A stretch of DNA of 64,000 nt from VRUE01 sp963774555 (GTDB taxonomy: Bacteria; Actinomycetota; Thermoleophilia; Solirubrobacterales; 70-9): positions 1,054,001 to 1,118,000 of the forward strand of contig CAVZFL010000001.1 of assembly GCA_963774555.1 (NCBI GenBank). The letters run 5' to 3'. Positions 1 through 8,101 of this stretch are shown one piece after another. A program made the translations under genes and the position numbers. Within the stretch, counting starts at the first letter, position 1, and each line of letters opens with the position of its first letter. The notes below the pieces were generated by a model. It did no database searches and was not told where the DNA came from. It saw only the letters and a list, made by a program, of their open reading frames with translations.

Positions 1-926
1 AGCCGCAACTCGCCGTCGGTCAGGGTGCCGGTCTTGTCGACGCAGATCGTGTCGACCGCGGCGAGGCTCTCGGTGGCGCTCATCTGCTGCACCAGGGTGT
101 CCTTTCTCGCCAGCCTCACCGCGGCGACGGCGAAGGTGACGCTCATCAGCAGCACCAGGCCCTCGGGCACCAGGGTCACCAGGCCGGCGGTGGCGGTCTG
201 CGCCGCCTCTTCGATGCCGGTGTGGCGAAGCTTCAGGGTGAGGATCAGCAGAATCGCCAGCGGCGCCATCACGTAGACGCAGGCGACGATCACCCGGTTG
301 ACCTCCTCCTGCAGGGGCGAGGGGGGGTGGCGGAAGGCGCGCGCCTCTCCCGCCAGCTTGCCGGCGTAGCTGTCCTCGCGCACCGCGTCGACCGTGTAGA
401 GGCCGGAGCCGCTGATGCAGAAGGAGCCCGAGAGGGCGCGGTCGCCGGGGCCCTTGCGCACGCCATCGGCCTCCCCGGTCAGCATCGACTCGTCGAGCGT
501 CATCCCGCGCGTGCTGATCACCTCGCCGTCGGCGATCAGCTGGTCGCCCGGCGCGATCTGGACCATGTCGCCCGGGACCACCTCCTCGGCGAGCAGCTCG
601 ACCACCGAGCCGTCGCGCACCACCTTGGCCCGGGGGGCGACCAGCACGGCCAGATCGTCGAGGGTGCGCTTCGCCTTCAGCTCCTGACGGATGCCGATGT
701 AGGAGTTGATCACCGCGATCAGGCCGAAGATCGAGTCGGCGTACAGGCCCAATCCCAGGTCGAGGACGAAGAAGGCGCCGATGATCGCGTTGAAGAGGGT
801 GAAGACGTTGCCGGCGACGATGCTGGAGGTCGAGCGCGAGGAGTGCTCCTCGGGCTGGCCGAGCTTGCGCAGCCGCTTCGCCGCCGTGGCGCTGGAGAGA
901 CCTCGCTCGATCGCCGCGTCCGTCAT
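1..926 (-). CDS. Cation-translocating P-type ATPase, N-terminal part (cut by window edge)
   Basis: This is the first 309 residues of a P-type ATPase; the rest lies beyond position 1. Family hallmarks are in order: N-terminal cytosolic segment, first membrane pair (about residues 37-80), actuator domain with TGE at 150-152, third and fourth membrane helices (about 212-272) with the PEGL ion-site motif at 254-257, and the phosphorylation motif DKTGT at 297-301, so Asp297 is the predicted phospho-acceptor. PEGL rather than CPC argues against a heavy-metal pump. The N-terminal pattern resembles actinobacterial CtpE-type (calcium-linked) ATPases, which is inference. It is divergent from the downstream oxidoreductase, with 29 bases between the two starts. 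Confidence 0.9.
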   Translation of the reverse strand, partial: MTDAAIERGLSSATAAKRLRKLGQPEEHSSRSTSSIVAGNVFTLFNAIIGAFFVLDLGLGLYADSIFGLIAVINSYIGIRQELKAKRTLDDLAVLVAPRAKVVRDGSVVELLAEEVVPGDMVQIAPGDQLIADGEVISTRGMTLDESMLTGEADGVRKGPGDRALSGSFCISGSGLYTVDAVREDSYAGKLAGEARAFRHPPSPLQEEVNRVIVACVYVMAPLAILLILTLKLRHTGIEEAAQTATAGLVTLVPEGLVLLMSVTFAVAAVRLARKDTLVQQMSATESLAAVDTICVDKTGTLTDGELR

Positions 927-955
927 CGCGCCCTATTCAATAGGGTGAGCGCCGG

Positions 956-2005
956 ATGGCTCTGAAGCTCGGACTCAACCTCGGCTACTGGGGCATCGGC
1001 CCGGCCGGTGAGGACGCCCTCGAGGTCGTCAAGGCGGCCGAGGCCGCCGGCTTCGAGTCGGTCTGGGCGGCCGAGTCCTACGGCTCCGACGTGGTCAGCG
1101 TGCTCGCCTGGCTGGCGCCGCAGACGACGACGATCAAGCTCGGCGCCGCGATCATGCAGGTTCCGGCCCGCCCGCCCGCCGCGGCGGCGATGGCCGGGGC
1201 GACGATCGACAAGCTCTCCGGTGGCCGCTTCCTCTTCGGCTTCGGCCCCTCCGGTCCGCAGGTCTCCGAAGGCTGGTACGGCGTGCCTTACGCCAAGCCC
1301 TGGGGCCGCACCCGCGAGTACATCGAAGTCGTGCGCGAGATCGTCGCCCGCGAGGACAAGGTCGATCATCAGGGGACTCACTATCAACTGCCCCTACCCG
1401 GTGGCGAGGGAAAGCCGCTGAAGCTCAACTTCCACCCCCAGCGCAACCGGATCCCCGTCTTCGTCGGCGCGATCGGGCGCAAATCGGTCGAGATGGCGGC
1501 CGAGATCGCCGACGGCTGGATCCCGATCTTCTTCAGCGTCGACGCCTTCGAGCAGACCTGGGGCGAGCACCTCGAGGCCGGCTTCGCCAAGGGCGGCCGG
1601 CAGCGCTCCGACCTCGAGGTCTCGCCATCGTTGTCGGTTGCGATCGACGGCGACCTCGAGGCCGCTAAGGCGGTGGTCAAGGCCGGGTTGGTCCTCTACT
1701 TCGGTGGCATGGGCAGCCGCAAGACCAACTTCTACGTCGACCTCGCCCACCGCTTCGGCTTCGGCGAGGTCGCCGACGAGGTCCAGAAGCGCTTCCAGGA
1801 GGGCGATCGCGCCGGCGCCTTCGAGGCGGTCCCCGACGAGGTGGTCGAGGCGACCTCGCTGGTCGGCACCGAGGCCGAGGTGGCCGAGCGGGTCGAGCGC
1901 TTCCGCGGCGCCGGCATCGACCGCCTGATCGTCTCGCCCGTCCACGCCGAGCGCGATCAGCAGCTGCACACCCTCCAGCGCCTGGCGGCTCTGACCGGCG
2001 GCTGA
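956..2005 (+). CDS. LLM-class F420-dependent oxidoreductase
   Basis: A 349-residue luciferase-like monooxygenase-fold protein of the F420-dependent class common in Actinobacteria. The family signature is visible in the first 110 residues: an N-terminal LGLNLGYWG strand, the AAEAAGFESVWAAE segment, then DKLSGGRFLFGFGPSGPQVSEGWYG, which shapes the flavin/deazaflavin pocket. A later GRKSVEMAAEIADGW block is also typical. Length is normal. The substrate cannot be read from sequence; relatives act on varied alcohols, aldehydes or cofactors. It starts at ATG 956, 29 bases from the divergent P-type ATPase, and is followed by the transhydrogenase operon after 42 bases, so a shared transcript is possible. 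Confidence 0.9.
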   Translation: MALKLGLNLGYWGIGPAGEDALEVVKAAEAAGFESVWAAESYGSDVVSVLAWLAPQTTTIKLGAAIMQVPARPPAAAAMAGATIDKLSGGRFLFGFGPSGPQVSEGWYGVPYAKPWGRTREYIEVVREIVAREDKVDHQGTHYQLPLPGGEGKPLKLNFHPQRNRIPVFVGAIGRKSVEMAAEIADGWIPIFFSVDAFEQTWGEHLEAGFAKGGRQRSDLEVSPSLSVAIDGDLEAAKAVVKAGLVLYFGGMGSRKTNFYVDLAHRFGFGEVADEVQKRFQEGDRAGAFEAVPDEVVEATSLVGTEAEVAERVERFRGAGIDRLIVSPVHAERDQQLHTLQRLAALTGG

Positions 2006-2047
2006 CGCCCCGGACCCGCTTTCACATAACCTTCCGCGCCGCGTCGC

Positions 2048-3178
2048 ATGAAGATCGGAGTTCCAAAAGAGACCGCCGAGGGGGAGCGCCGGGTCGCGCT
2101 CGTCCCTGACGTGGCCAAGTCCCTCGCCGCCAACGAGAAGGTCCAGGTGCTGGTCGAGTCCGGCGCCGGCGAGGCGGCCGGTCACCCCGACGCCCAGTAC
2201 GCCGAGGCCGGGGCCGAAGTCGTCGAGGGCGAGGTTACGTGGGGCGCCGACGTGGTCCTTCGCGTCGCCGCCCCTTCCGCCGCCGACATCGCCCGCCTCA
2301 ACTCGAACCAGATCCTGATCGGGCACCTCTCGCCCTGGACCGCCGCCGAGACCAACAAGGCCCTGGCCGCCGCCGGCGTCACCAGCTTCGCGATGGAGGC
2401 GATCCCGCGCACGACGCGCGCCCAGGCGATGGACTCGCTCTCCTCGCAGGCCGCCGCGGCCGGCTACGCCGCCTCGCTGATCGCCGCCCGCGAGTCGGGC
2501 CGCTTCTACGGCATGATGACCACCGCCGCCGGCACCGTGCCACCGGCCAAGGTGCTCGTCCTCGGCGCCGGCGTCGCCGGCCTGCAGGCTGTCGCCACCG
2601 CCAAGCGCCTCGGCGCGATCGTCACCGGCTTCGACATCCGTCGCGCCGCCTGGGAGCAGATCGCCTCGCTCGGCGGCCGCCCGCTCGAACTCGACTTCAT
2701 CCCCGACGCCGAGGGCGAGGGTGGCTACGCCCGCCCGCTCACCGACGAGGAGAACGCCCAGGTGCGCGACGCGCTCGGCGAGAACGCCGCCAAGCAGGAC
2801 GTGATCGTCACCACCGCCGCGATCCCCGGCCGGCCGGCGCCGCTGCTGATCACCGCCGAGGCCGTGCGCGGCATGGCCCCCGGTTCGGTGATCGTCGACC
2901 TTGCCGCCGAGACCGGCGGCAACTGCGAGCTGACCGAGGCTGGCCGGACCGTGGTCGAGAACGGCGTCAAGGTGATCGGCCCGCGCAACCTGGCCAGCGA
3001 GATGCCGCGCCCGGCCTCGCAGCTCTACGCCAAGAACCTGGAGAACCTGCTCGGGCTGCTGGTCACCGAGGAGGGCGAGCTGAAGCTCGACTTCGAGGAC
3101 GACATCGTCGCCGCCGCCTGCATCACCCACGGCGGCGAGATCAAGAACGAGAGGGCCGCCGGGAGGGATTCCGCATGA
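2048..3178 (+). CDS. pntAA: NAD(P) transhydrogenase, soluble alpha-1 (NAD-binding) subunit
   Basis: A 376-residue homologue of the dI domain of proton-translocating transhydrogenase, related to alanine dehydrogenase. It begins with the diagnostic MKIGVPKE and ERRVALVP segments. The Rossmann glycine motif VLVLGAGVAGLQA is near residue 180, and IPGRPAPLLI with the AAETGGN block follow near residues 260-300. The subunit hands hydride from NADH to the NADP-binding domain of PntB. Together the three genes form the split-alpha arrangement known from alphaproteobacteria and Thermus rather than the fused PntA of E. coli. Its TGA overlaps the ATG of pntAB (ATGA), which indicates translational coupling. 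Confidence 0.96.
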   Translation: MKIGVPKETAEGERRVALVPDVAKSLAANEKVQVLVESGAGEAAGHPDAQYAEAGAEVVEGEVTWGADVVLRVAAPSAADIARLNSNQILIGHLSPWTAAETNKALAAAGVTSFAMEAIPRTTRAQAMDSLSSQAAAAGYAASLIAARESGRFYGMMTTAAGTVPPAKVLVLGAGVAGLQAVATAKRLGAIVTGFDIRRAAWEQIASLGGRPLELDFIPDAEGEGGYARPLTDEENAQVRDALGENAAKQDVIVTTAAIPGRPAPLLITAEAVRGMAPGSVIVDLAAETGGNCELTEAGRTVVENGVKVIGPRNLASEMPRPASQLYAKNLENLLGLLVTEEGELKLDFEDDIVAAACITHGGEIKNERAAGRDSA

Positions 3179-3498
3179 GCCTGATGACTGAGATCACGAT
3201 CTTCGTCCTCGCCGCCTTCGTCGGCTTCGAGGTGATCTCGAAGGTGCCGACCACCCTGCACACGCCGCTGATGTCGCAGACCAACGCGATCCACGGCATC
3301 GTCATGCTCGGCGGGCTGATCGTCGTCGGCTATGCCAACGACCCACTCGAGTACGTGATCGGCACGATCGCGATCGCCTTCGGCGCGATCAACATCGTCG
3401 GCGGCTTTATGGTCACCGACCGCATGCTCGGCATGTTCAGCAAAAAGCCGAAACCCAAGGCGGACGCTGACGACGGCAAAGGCGGGGGCGACAAATGA
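3175..3498 (+). CDS. pntAB: NAD(P) transhydrogenase, small membrane alpha-2 subunit
   Basis: A 107-residue membrane protein matching the PntAB (alpha-2) subunit. Three to four hydrophobic helices cover about residues 5-85, including FVGFEVISKVPTTLHTPLMS, the conserved segment leading into helix 2. A short charged cytosolic tail rich in Lys, Asp and Gly (about residues 86-107) ends the protein. It supplies part of the proton channel that couples hydride transfer to the membrane potential. Both ends overlap their neighbours by four bases (ATGA with pntAA upstream and pntB downstream), so the three subunits are probably made in fixed ratio. Confidence 0.95.
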   Translation: MSLMTEITIFVLAAFVGFEVISKVPTTLHTPLMSQTNAIHGIVMLGGLIVVGYANDPLEYVIGTIAIAFGAINIVGGFMVTDRMLGMFSKKPKPKADADDGKGGGDK

Positions 3499-4913
3499 CC
3501 CTGCTGGCCGTGCTCAAGCCCGGTGGCGACGCCGCCACGGCGCTCTACATCGTCGCCTTCTCGCTCTTCATCCTCGGCGTCAAACGCGGCACTCACCCGA
3601 CCACGGCCAAGCAGGGCAACATGGTCGCCGCGGTCGGCATGGCGGTCGCCGTCGTCACCACCCTGCTGCTCGACGGGGTCGGCAACTGGGGCCTGATCGC
3701 GCTCGGCCTCGGCATCGGCACGGCTGTGGGCGTGATCGCCTCGGTGCGGGTGAAGATGACCGAGATGCCGCAGATGGTGGCGCTCTACAACGGCGTCGGC
3801 GGCGGTGCGGTCGCCCTGATCGCCTGGTCTGAGATCCGCCACGGGATCTCGCTGGGCGAGACGATCCCACTCGACACCCTGATCCCCGTCCTCTTCGCCG
3901 CCGTCGTCGGCTCGGTCTCCTTCTGGGGCTCCAACATCGCCTTCGCCAAGCTCCAGGACCTGATCCCGACCCGGCCGCTCGCGGTCCCCGGGCAGCAGGT
4001 GATCAACGTCGTGCTGCTGATCGGGATCCTCGCCGCCTGCGTCAACATCGCCACCAACAACGGCGATCCCTCACAGGCGGTCTTCATCGCGATCCTGATC
4101 GCCGCCGGGCTGCTCGGCAACCTCGTCGTGCTGCCGATCGGCGGCGCCGACATGCCGGTCGTGATCTCGCTGCTCAACGCCTTCACCGGCCTCTCCGCCG
4201 CGGCCGCCGGCTTCGCCCTCGACAACGTCGCCCTGATCGTCGCCGGCACCCTGGTCGGCTCCTCGGGAACGATCCTGACGATGGAGATGGCGACGGCGAT
4301 GAACCGCTCGGTCGCCAACGTGCTCTTCGCCGGCTTCGGCGGCGCGCCCTCGGGCGGGCCGGCCGGTGGCGGGGAGGAGCGCCCGCACACCTCGATCGGC
4401 GCCCAGGACGCGGCGATCAAGCTCGCCTACGCCGACTCGGTCGTGATCGTGCCCGGCTACGGCCTCGCCGTCGCCCAGGCCCAGCACGCGATCAAGGAGG
4501 TGGCCGACGAGCTGGAGAAGCGCGGCGTCACGGTCAGCTACGCGATCCACCCCGTCGCCGGCCGCATGCCCGGCCACATGAACGTCCTGCTGGCTGAGGC
4601 CGACGTGCCCTACGAGCAGCTCAAGGAGATGGACGAGATCAACCCGGAGATGCCGCGCACCGACGTCGCCGTGGTGGTCGGTGCCAACGACGTCACCAAC
4701 CCGGCGGCCAAGAACGACCCCGACAGCCCGATCGCCGGCATGCCGATCATCGAAGTCGACCAGGCCCAGCAGGTGATCGTGATCAAGCGGTCGCTGAGCC
4801 CCGGCTTCGCGGGGATCGACAACGACCTTTTCTACGAGCCGAATACTTCGATGTTGTTCGCCGACGCCAAGCAGGCGGCGGCCGACATCGCGGCCGAGAT
4901 CCAGAACCTTTGA
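3495..4913 (+). CDS. pntB: NAD(P) transhydrogenase, beta subunit
   Basis: A 472-residue PntB. The N-terminal half has about eight membrane helices containing the conserved TEMPQMVALYNGVGGGA motif near residue 77, part of the proton pathway. The C-terminal third is the NADP-binding dIII domain, with VPGYGLAVAQAQH (near 320), HPVAGRMPGHMNVLLAEA and VVVGANDVTNPAA, all diagnostic of NADP(H) binding. The enzyme uses the proton-motive force to make NADPH from NADH. Length is standard. The gene ends the operon and is followed within ten bases by a long perfect inverted repeat that could act as its terminator. Confidence 0.96.
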   Translation: MTLLAVLKPGGDAATALYIVAFSLFILGVKRGTHPTTAKQGNMVAAVGMAVAVVTTLLLDGVGNWGLIALGLGIGTAVGVIASVRVKMTEMPQMVALYNGVGGGAVALIAWSEIRHGISLGETIPLDTLIPVLFAAVVGSVSFWGSNIAFAKLQDLIPTRPLAVPGQQVINVVLLIGILAACVNIATNNGDPSQAVFIAILIAAGLLGNLVVLPIGGADMPVVISLLNAFTGLSAAAAGFALDNVALIVAGTLVGSSGTILTMEMATAMNRSVANVLFAGFGGAPSGGPAGGGEERPHTSIGAQDAAIKLAYADSVVIVPGYGLAVAQAQHAIKEVADELEKRGVTVSYAIHPVAGRMPGHMNVLLAEADVPYEQLKEMDEINPEMPRTDVAVVVGANDVTNPAAKNDPDSPIAGMPIIEVDQAQQVIVIKRSLSPGFAGIDNDLFYEPNTSMLFADAKQAAADIAAEIQNL

Positions 4914-4922
4914 GGTCGGTGG

Positions 4923-4994
4923 GGGCTCCGGTGGGATGCCCCTACTCAGGCCGCTTCGCGGGAGTTCCTGAGTAGGGGCATCCCACCGGAGCCC
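4923..4994. repeat. 28-bp perfect inverted repeat, 16-base loop
   Basis: The arms 4923-4950 and 4967-4994 are perfectly complementary over 28 bases. The 16-base loop begins CCGCTTCGCG, the same string that closes the cores of the larger cruciform elements at 12832 and 13133. There is no T-tract, so this is not a canonical intrinsic terminator, but it sits right after pntB and could still stop or stabilise transcripts. The rest of 4914-5073 shows no gene. Confidence 0.85.
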
Positions 4995-5073
4995 TCGTGG
5001 CCGATTGGGCTGGATCTCGGTCGTGATGCCCTGCCTAGGGGGAGAGAATTGCTTCGATGCGGCTTAGGTAGGC

Positions 5074-6000
5074 ATGCGATGGGGCGAGCGGGGGCAGGGG
5101 ACTGTGGAGTGGGTGGGGGTGCTGTGCGTTGTCTCGCTCTTGCTTGCCGGGTTGCTTGCGGCGGGCGTGGGGGTGCCGGGGTTTGGGCTGGCGCAGGCGC
5201 TTGCCTCGCGGATTCTTTGCGCCGCGGCCCTTGCCGACAGCTGTGGGGACGAACCGGGGTTGATCGCGGAGTACGGGAGCGAAGTGGGGCGGTTGGTGCG
5301 GGCGCACATGCCCTCGCTGCTCCTTGAGGAAGGTTCGCGGGCCGTGCCGGTCGATTTCAGGCGCTGTCGGAGTACCGCCTGTGGCGACGCAGCCGAACGG
5401 GGAGACATACGGCGGACCAACGCCGGCCTGCCCGTCACCGCCTTCGTCCACGTCGTCGATTGCCGCCCGGATGCAGCTGAGCGCACAGAGGCCGAAGGCG
5501 CCGACTGCTCCGGAGATCGTGCCGGCAACCTCTACATCCAGTACTGGACCTACTACGCCGACTCAGCGACGCTGCGCGGGGTCCCGATCGTCGGCGACGA
5601 GGGATTCCACCCGGACGATTGGGAGGGAGTTCAGATCCGCATCCGTCCCGACGGCTCGGTCGACGAGCGGGCCTCTTCGCACAACGGCTACAACGACGCC
5701 CGCAGCGTCGCCAACTGGGGCTCTGACATCGGCTTCGGCCCGCTCAAGGCGGCTGCCGAAGCGGTCGGCCTGCGGCCCGAGAACGGCTGGGGCCCCGAGA
5801 CCCACATCCTGCTCGTCTCCGGCGGCAGCCACGCCGGCAACGTCGATGGCACTCCCCACGTCGAACGCATGACCCCGCGCGACCGCGTCCACCTGATCCC
5901 CCTCGAGCCGATCGCGGCGACGAGTGCCGCCCACTTCGCCATCTCGGCCCCCTGGCGCAAGCACGTCTGGCGCGACCCCGAGGCCGAAGGCACCGATTGA
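5074..6000 (+). CDS. Membrane-anchored protein with TadE-like leader and Vps62-like domain
   Basis: A 308-residue protein of unknown function. Residues 5-35 read GERGQGTVEWVG followed by a single hydrophobic helix, very like the N-terminus of TadE/TadG pseudopilins. The exported remainder contains NLYIQYWTYYADSATLRG and HPDDWEGVQIRI (about residues 150-190), a pattern like the Vps62/DUF946 fold, in which Trp, Tyr and an HxxDWE motif recur. Four or more cysteines in the mature part could form disulfides. The domain assignment is by motif memory only. The gene stands alone between two hairpins. Whether the leader is cleaved or is just a membrane anchor is open. Confidence 0.7.
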   Translation: MRWGERGQGTVEWVGVLCVVSLLLAGLLAAGVGVPGFGLAQALASRILCAAALADSCGDEPGLIAEYGSEVGRLVRAHMPSLLLEEGSRAVPVDFRRCRSTACGDAAERGDIRRTNAGLPVTAFVHVVDCRPDAAERTEAEGADCSGDRAGNLYIQYWTYYADSATLRGVPIVGDEGFHPDDWEGVQIRIRPDGSVDERASSHNGYNDARSVANWGSDIGFGPLKAAAEAVGLRPENGWGPETHILLVSGGSHAGNVDGTPHVERMTPRDRVHLIPLEPIAATSAAHFAISAPWRKHVWRDPEAEGTD

Positions 6001-6049
6001 ACGAAGCGCGGATTTTCCATCTATGGCATGGGAAATCCGCGTTTCGTTC
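6000..6049. terminator. Imperfect hairpin between convergent genes
   Basis: Arms of about 19 bases (beginning AACGAAGCGCGG and ending CCGCGTTTCGTT) pair with one mismatch and one bulge around a loop containing CTATGGCAT. It lies exactly between the stop of the Vps62-like gene and the stop of the convergent SDR gene, so it could serve both strands. T-runs are weak. Confidence 0.55.
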
Positions 6050-6056
6050 GACCCGG

Positions 6057-6824
6057 CTACTTGGGGGGCATGCGCAGGGCGCCGTCGAGGCGGATCGTCT
6101 CGCCGTTGAGCATCGGGTTGGCGACGATCTGCTCGACCAGGCGGGCGTACTCCTCGGGGCGGCCGAGGCGCGACGGGAAGGGGATGCCGGCGCCGAGGGC
6201 GGTGCGGGCGTCCTCGGGCAGGGCGGCGAGCAGGGGGGTGTCGAAGAGGCCGGGGGCGATCGTCATCACCCGCACGCCGCGCCCGGACATGTCGCGCGCC
6301 GCCGGCAGGGTCATGCCGGCGATGCCGCCCTTCGAGGCGGCGTAGGCGACCTGGCCGATCTGGCCGTCGAAGGCGGCGATCGAGGCGGTGTTGACGCAGA
6401 CGCCCCGCTCGCCCTCTTCGCTCGGCTCGTTCTCGCTCATCGCCGCGCAGGCGAGGCGCAGGACGTTGAAGGTCCCGATCAGGTTGACCTTGACCACGTT
6501 GGCGAAGAATTCGAGGTTGTGCGGGCCGCGCTTGTGGGCGACGCGCTCGGCCCAGCCGATCCCTGCGCAGCAGACCGAGATCCGCAGCCCGTCCTCGTGC
6601 GTGGCCGCCCGCTCGACCGCAGCCGCCACTGCGTCCTCGTCGGTGACGTCGGCCTGCACGAAGGTCGCGCTCGGCCCCAGCTCGGCCGCCAACGCCTCCC
6701 CCTTCTCAACATTGAGGTCGGCGATCGTCACCGCAGCCCCGGCGACGACCAGCGCCCGCGCCGTGGCCTCACCGAGCCCTGACGCCCCTCCTGCAATCAG
6801 TGCGTTGGCACCCTCGATCCTCAA
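6057..6824 (-). CDS. SDR-family dehydrogenase, type II 3-hydroxyacyl-CoA dehydrogenase-like
   Basis: A 255-residue short-chain dehydrogenase. The cofactor motif GGASGLGEATA is at about residues 10-20, the NAD-preferring acidic residue follows in IADLNVEKGE, and the catalytic set is NTASIAAF...YAASKGG with Tyr and Lys four residues apart. The C-terminal APGLFDTPLL segment is typical of HSD10-like 3-hydroxyacyl-CoA dehydrogenases, so beta-oxidation or branched-chain acyl-CoA metabolism is likely. I chose TTG 6824 because it gives the family length and has GGTAGGG upstream; the open frame continues to 7043 but that extension runs through repeat DNA. The gene is divergent from egtB. Confidence 0.85.
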   Translation of the reverse strand: MRIEGANALIAGGASGLGEATARALVVAGAAVTIADLNVEKGEALAAELGPSATFVQADVTDEDAVAAAVERAATHEDGLRISVCCAGIGWAERVAHKRGPHNLEFFANVVKVNLIGTFNVLRLACAAMSENEPSEEGERGVCVNTASIAAFDGQIGQVAYAASKGGIAGMTLPAARDMSGRGVRVMTIAPGLFDTPLLAALPEDARTALGAGIPFPSRLGRPEEYARLVEQIVANPMLNGETIRLDGALRMPPK

Positions 6825-6845
6825 GACCGCCCACCCTACCGTCCC

Positions 6846-6952
6846 GGGTGCAACGTTTTCTCCCCCTGTCGGGTGGACAACGCGTTGCACCCTTCCGGTC
6901 TTCACGTGGTGCAACGTTTTCTCCCCCCACGAGGGGGACAAAGCGTTGCACC
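6846..6952. repeat. Tandem pair of palindromic hairpins in a divergent promoter region
   Basis: Two copies (6846-6892 and 6908-6952) share the outer arms GTGCAACG/CGTTGCAC and an inner TTTTCTCCCC...GGACAA segment but differ in the central loop. They fill most of the 185 bases between the divergent SDR and egtB starts. The inner core resembles the paired hairpins at 44528-44640 and 57157-57269, although the outer arms differ there. They could be operators, RNA hairpins or small mobile repeats. Confidence 0.8.
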
Positions 6953-7009
6953 TGGGAAGTTCACACCCCCGCAATCGGGTATCGCTAGGGTTTCGGGATC
7001 GCCACCGAG

Positions 7010-8101
7010 GTGACGTCCAGCCCGAAGGAAGCGATCGCAGCACGTCTCGCCGAGGCGCGACGGCGCACGCTGGAGCTGATCGAGCCGCTCGACGACGCGC
7101 AGCTCAACCGGGTCTACTCGCCGATCCTCAGCCCGCTGGCCTGGGACCTTGGCCACATCGCCAACTTCGAGGAGCTCTGGCTGGTGCAGACGATCGGCGG
7201 GCGCGAGCCCCTGCACGGCGACCTCGGCCGCCTCTACGACGCGATCGAGAACCCGCGCCGGACCCGCGGCGAGCTGCCGATCCTGCGCGACGCCGAGCTG
7301 CGCGCCTACCTCGCCGACGTGCGCGAGCGCACGCTCGAAGTGCTGGGGGAGGTCGAGCTCGGTCCCGACGCGGAGGACCCGCTGCTGCGCGAAGGCTTTG
7401 TCTACGAGATGCTGCTCGCCCACGAGCTGCAGCACAACGAGACGATGCTTCAGCTGCTCCAGATGGTCGACGGGTATGAGGTGCCCGTGGCGCGCGGGGC
7501 GCTCCGGGACCCGGAGACGGTCCTCATTCCCGCCGGCACGTACGAGATCGGCGCACCTGCGGAGGGCTTTGCTTACGACAACGAGCGCCCGCGGCACGCG
7601 GTCGAGCTCTCCGCCTTCGAGATCGATCGAACTCCGGTGAGCAACGCTGCGTATATCGTGTTCATGGAGGAAACCGGAGCCGAGCTTCCGCTCTACTGGG
7701 AGCGCGGCGACGGGGGATGGGTGCTGACGACAATGGGCGGTCGCGACCCGATCAACCCAGCCCATCCCGTCCTCCATGTCTCCTGGCATCAGGCCGACGC
7801 CTTCGCCCGCTGGGCGGGCAAGCGGCTGCCCAGCGAGCAGGAGTGGGAGGCGGCGGCCGACCGCCTCGACGCGGTCGGCCGGGCCTGGGAGTGGACCGCC
7901 TCGGACTTCCTCGCCTACCCGGGCTTCGAGGCCTTTCCCTACCGCGAGTACTCCGAGGTCTTCTTCGGCGACGCCTACAAGGTCCTGCGCGGCGGCTCCT
8001 GGGCTACGCATCCGAGCGTGATGCGGCCGAGCTTCCGCAACTGGGACCTGCCCGAGCGCCGCCAGATCTTCTCCGGTTTTCGCTGTGCGAGGGACGCATG
8101 A
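7010..8101 (+). CDS. egtB: EgtB-like hercynine oxygenase (ergothioneine biosynthesis)
   Basis: A 363-residue non-heme iron sulfoxide synthase. The N-terminal DinB-like half carries the iron ligands: His49 in LGHIANFEE, and His138 and His142 in AHELQHNET. The C-terminal half is a formylglycine-generating-enzyme fold with IPAGTYEIGAP, RLPSEQEWEAAA and GGSWATHPSVMRPSFRNW. EgtB joins a sulfur donor to hercynine with O2. The next gene, egtD, makes hercynine, and the two overlap by ATGA. No egtA, egtC or egtE is present, so the sulfur donor (cysteine or gamma-glutamylcysteine) is unclear. The start is GTG 7010 with a weak ribosome site. Confidence 0.93.
   Translation: MTSSPKEAIAARLAEARRRTLELIEPLDDAQLNRVYSPILSPLAWDLGHIANFEELWLVQTIGGREPLHGDLGRLYDAIENPRRTRGELPILRDAELRAYLADVRERTLEVLGEVELGPDAEDPLLREGFVYEMLLAHELQHNETMLQLLQMVDGYEVPVARGALRDPETVLIPAGTYEIGAPAEGFAYDNERPRHAVELSAFEIDRTPVSNAAYIVFMEETGAELPLYWERGDGGWVLTTMGGRDPINPAHPVLHVSWHQADAFARWAGKRLPSEQEWEAAADRLDAVGRAWEWTASDFLAYPGFEAFPYREYSEVFFGDAYKVLRGGSWATHPSVMRPSFRNWDLPERRQIFSGFRCARDA

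Noticed and set aside
222..965. 247-codon + strand frame at the left edge
   Set aside because: It is the complement of the P-type ATPase, which has TGE, PEGL and DKTGT motifs in the - frame.
1394..3130. 578-codon - strand frame
   Set aside because: It is antisense to two well-identified + strand genes (F420 oxidoreductase and pntAA) and carries no motif.
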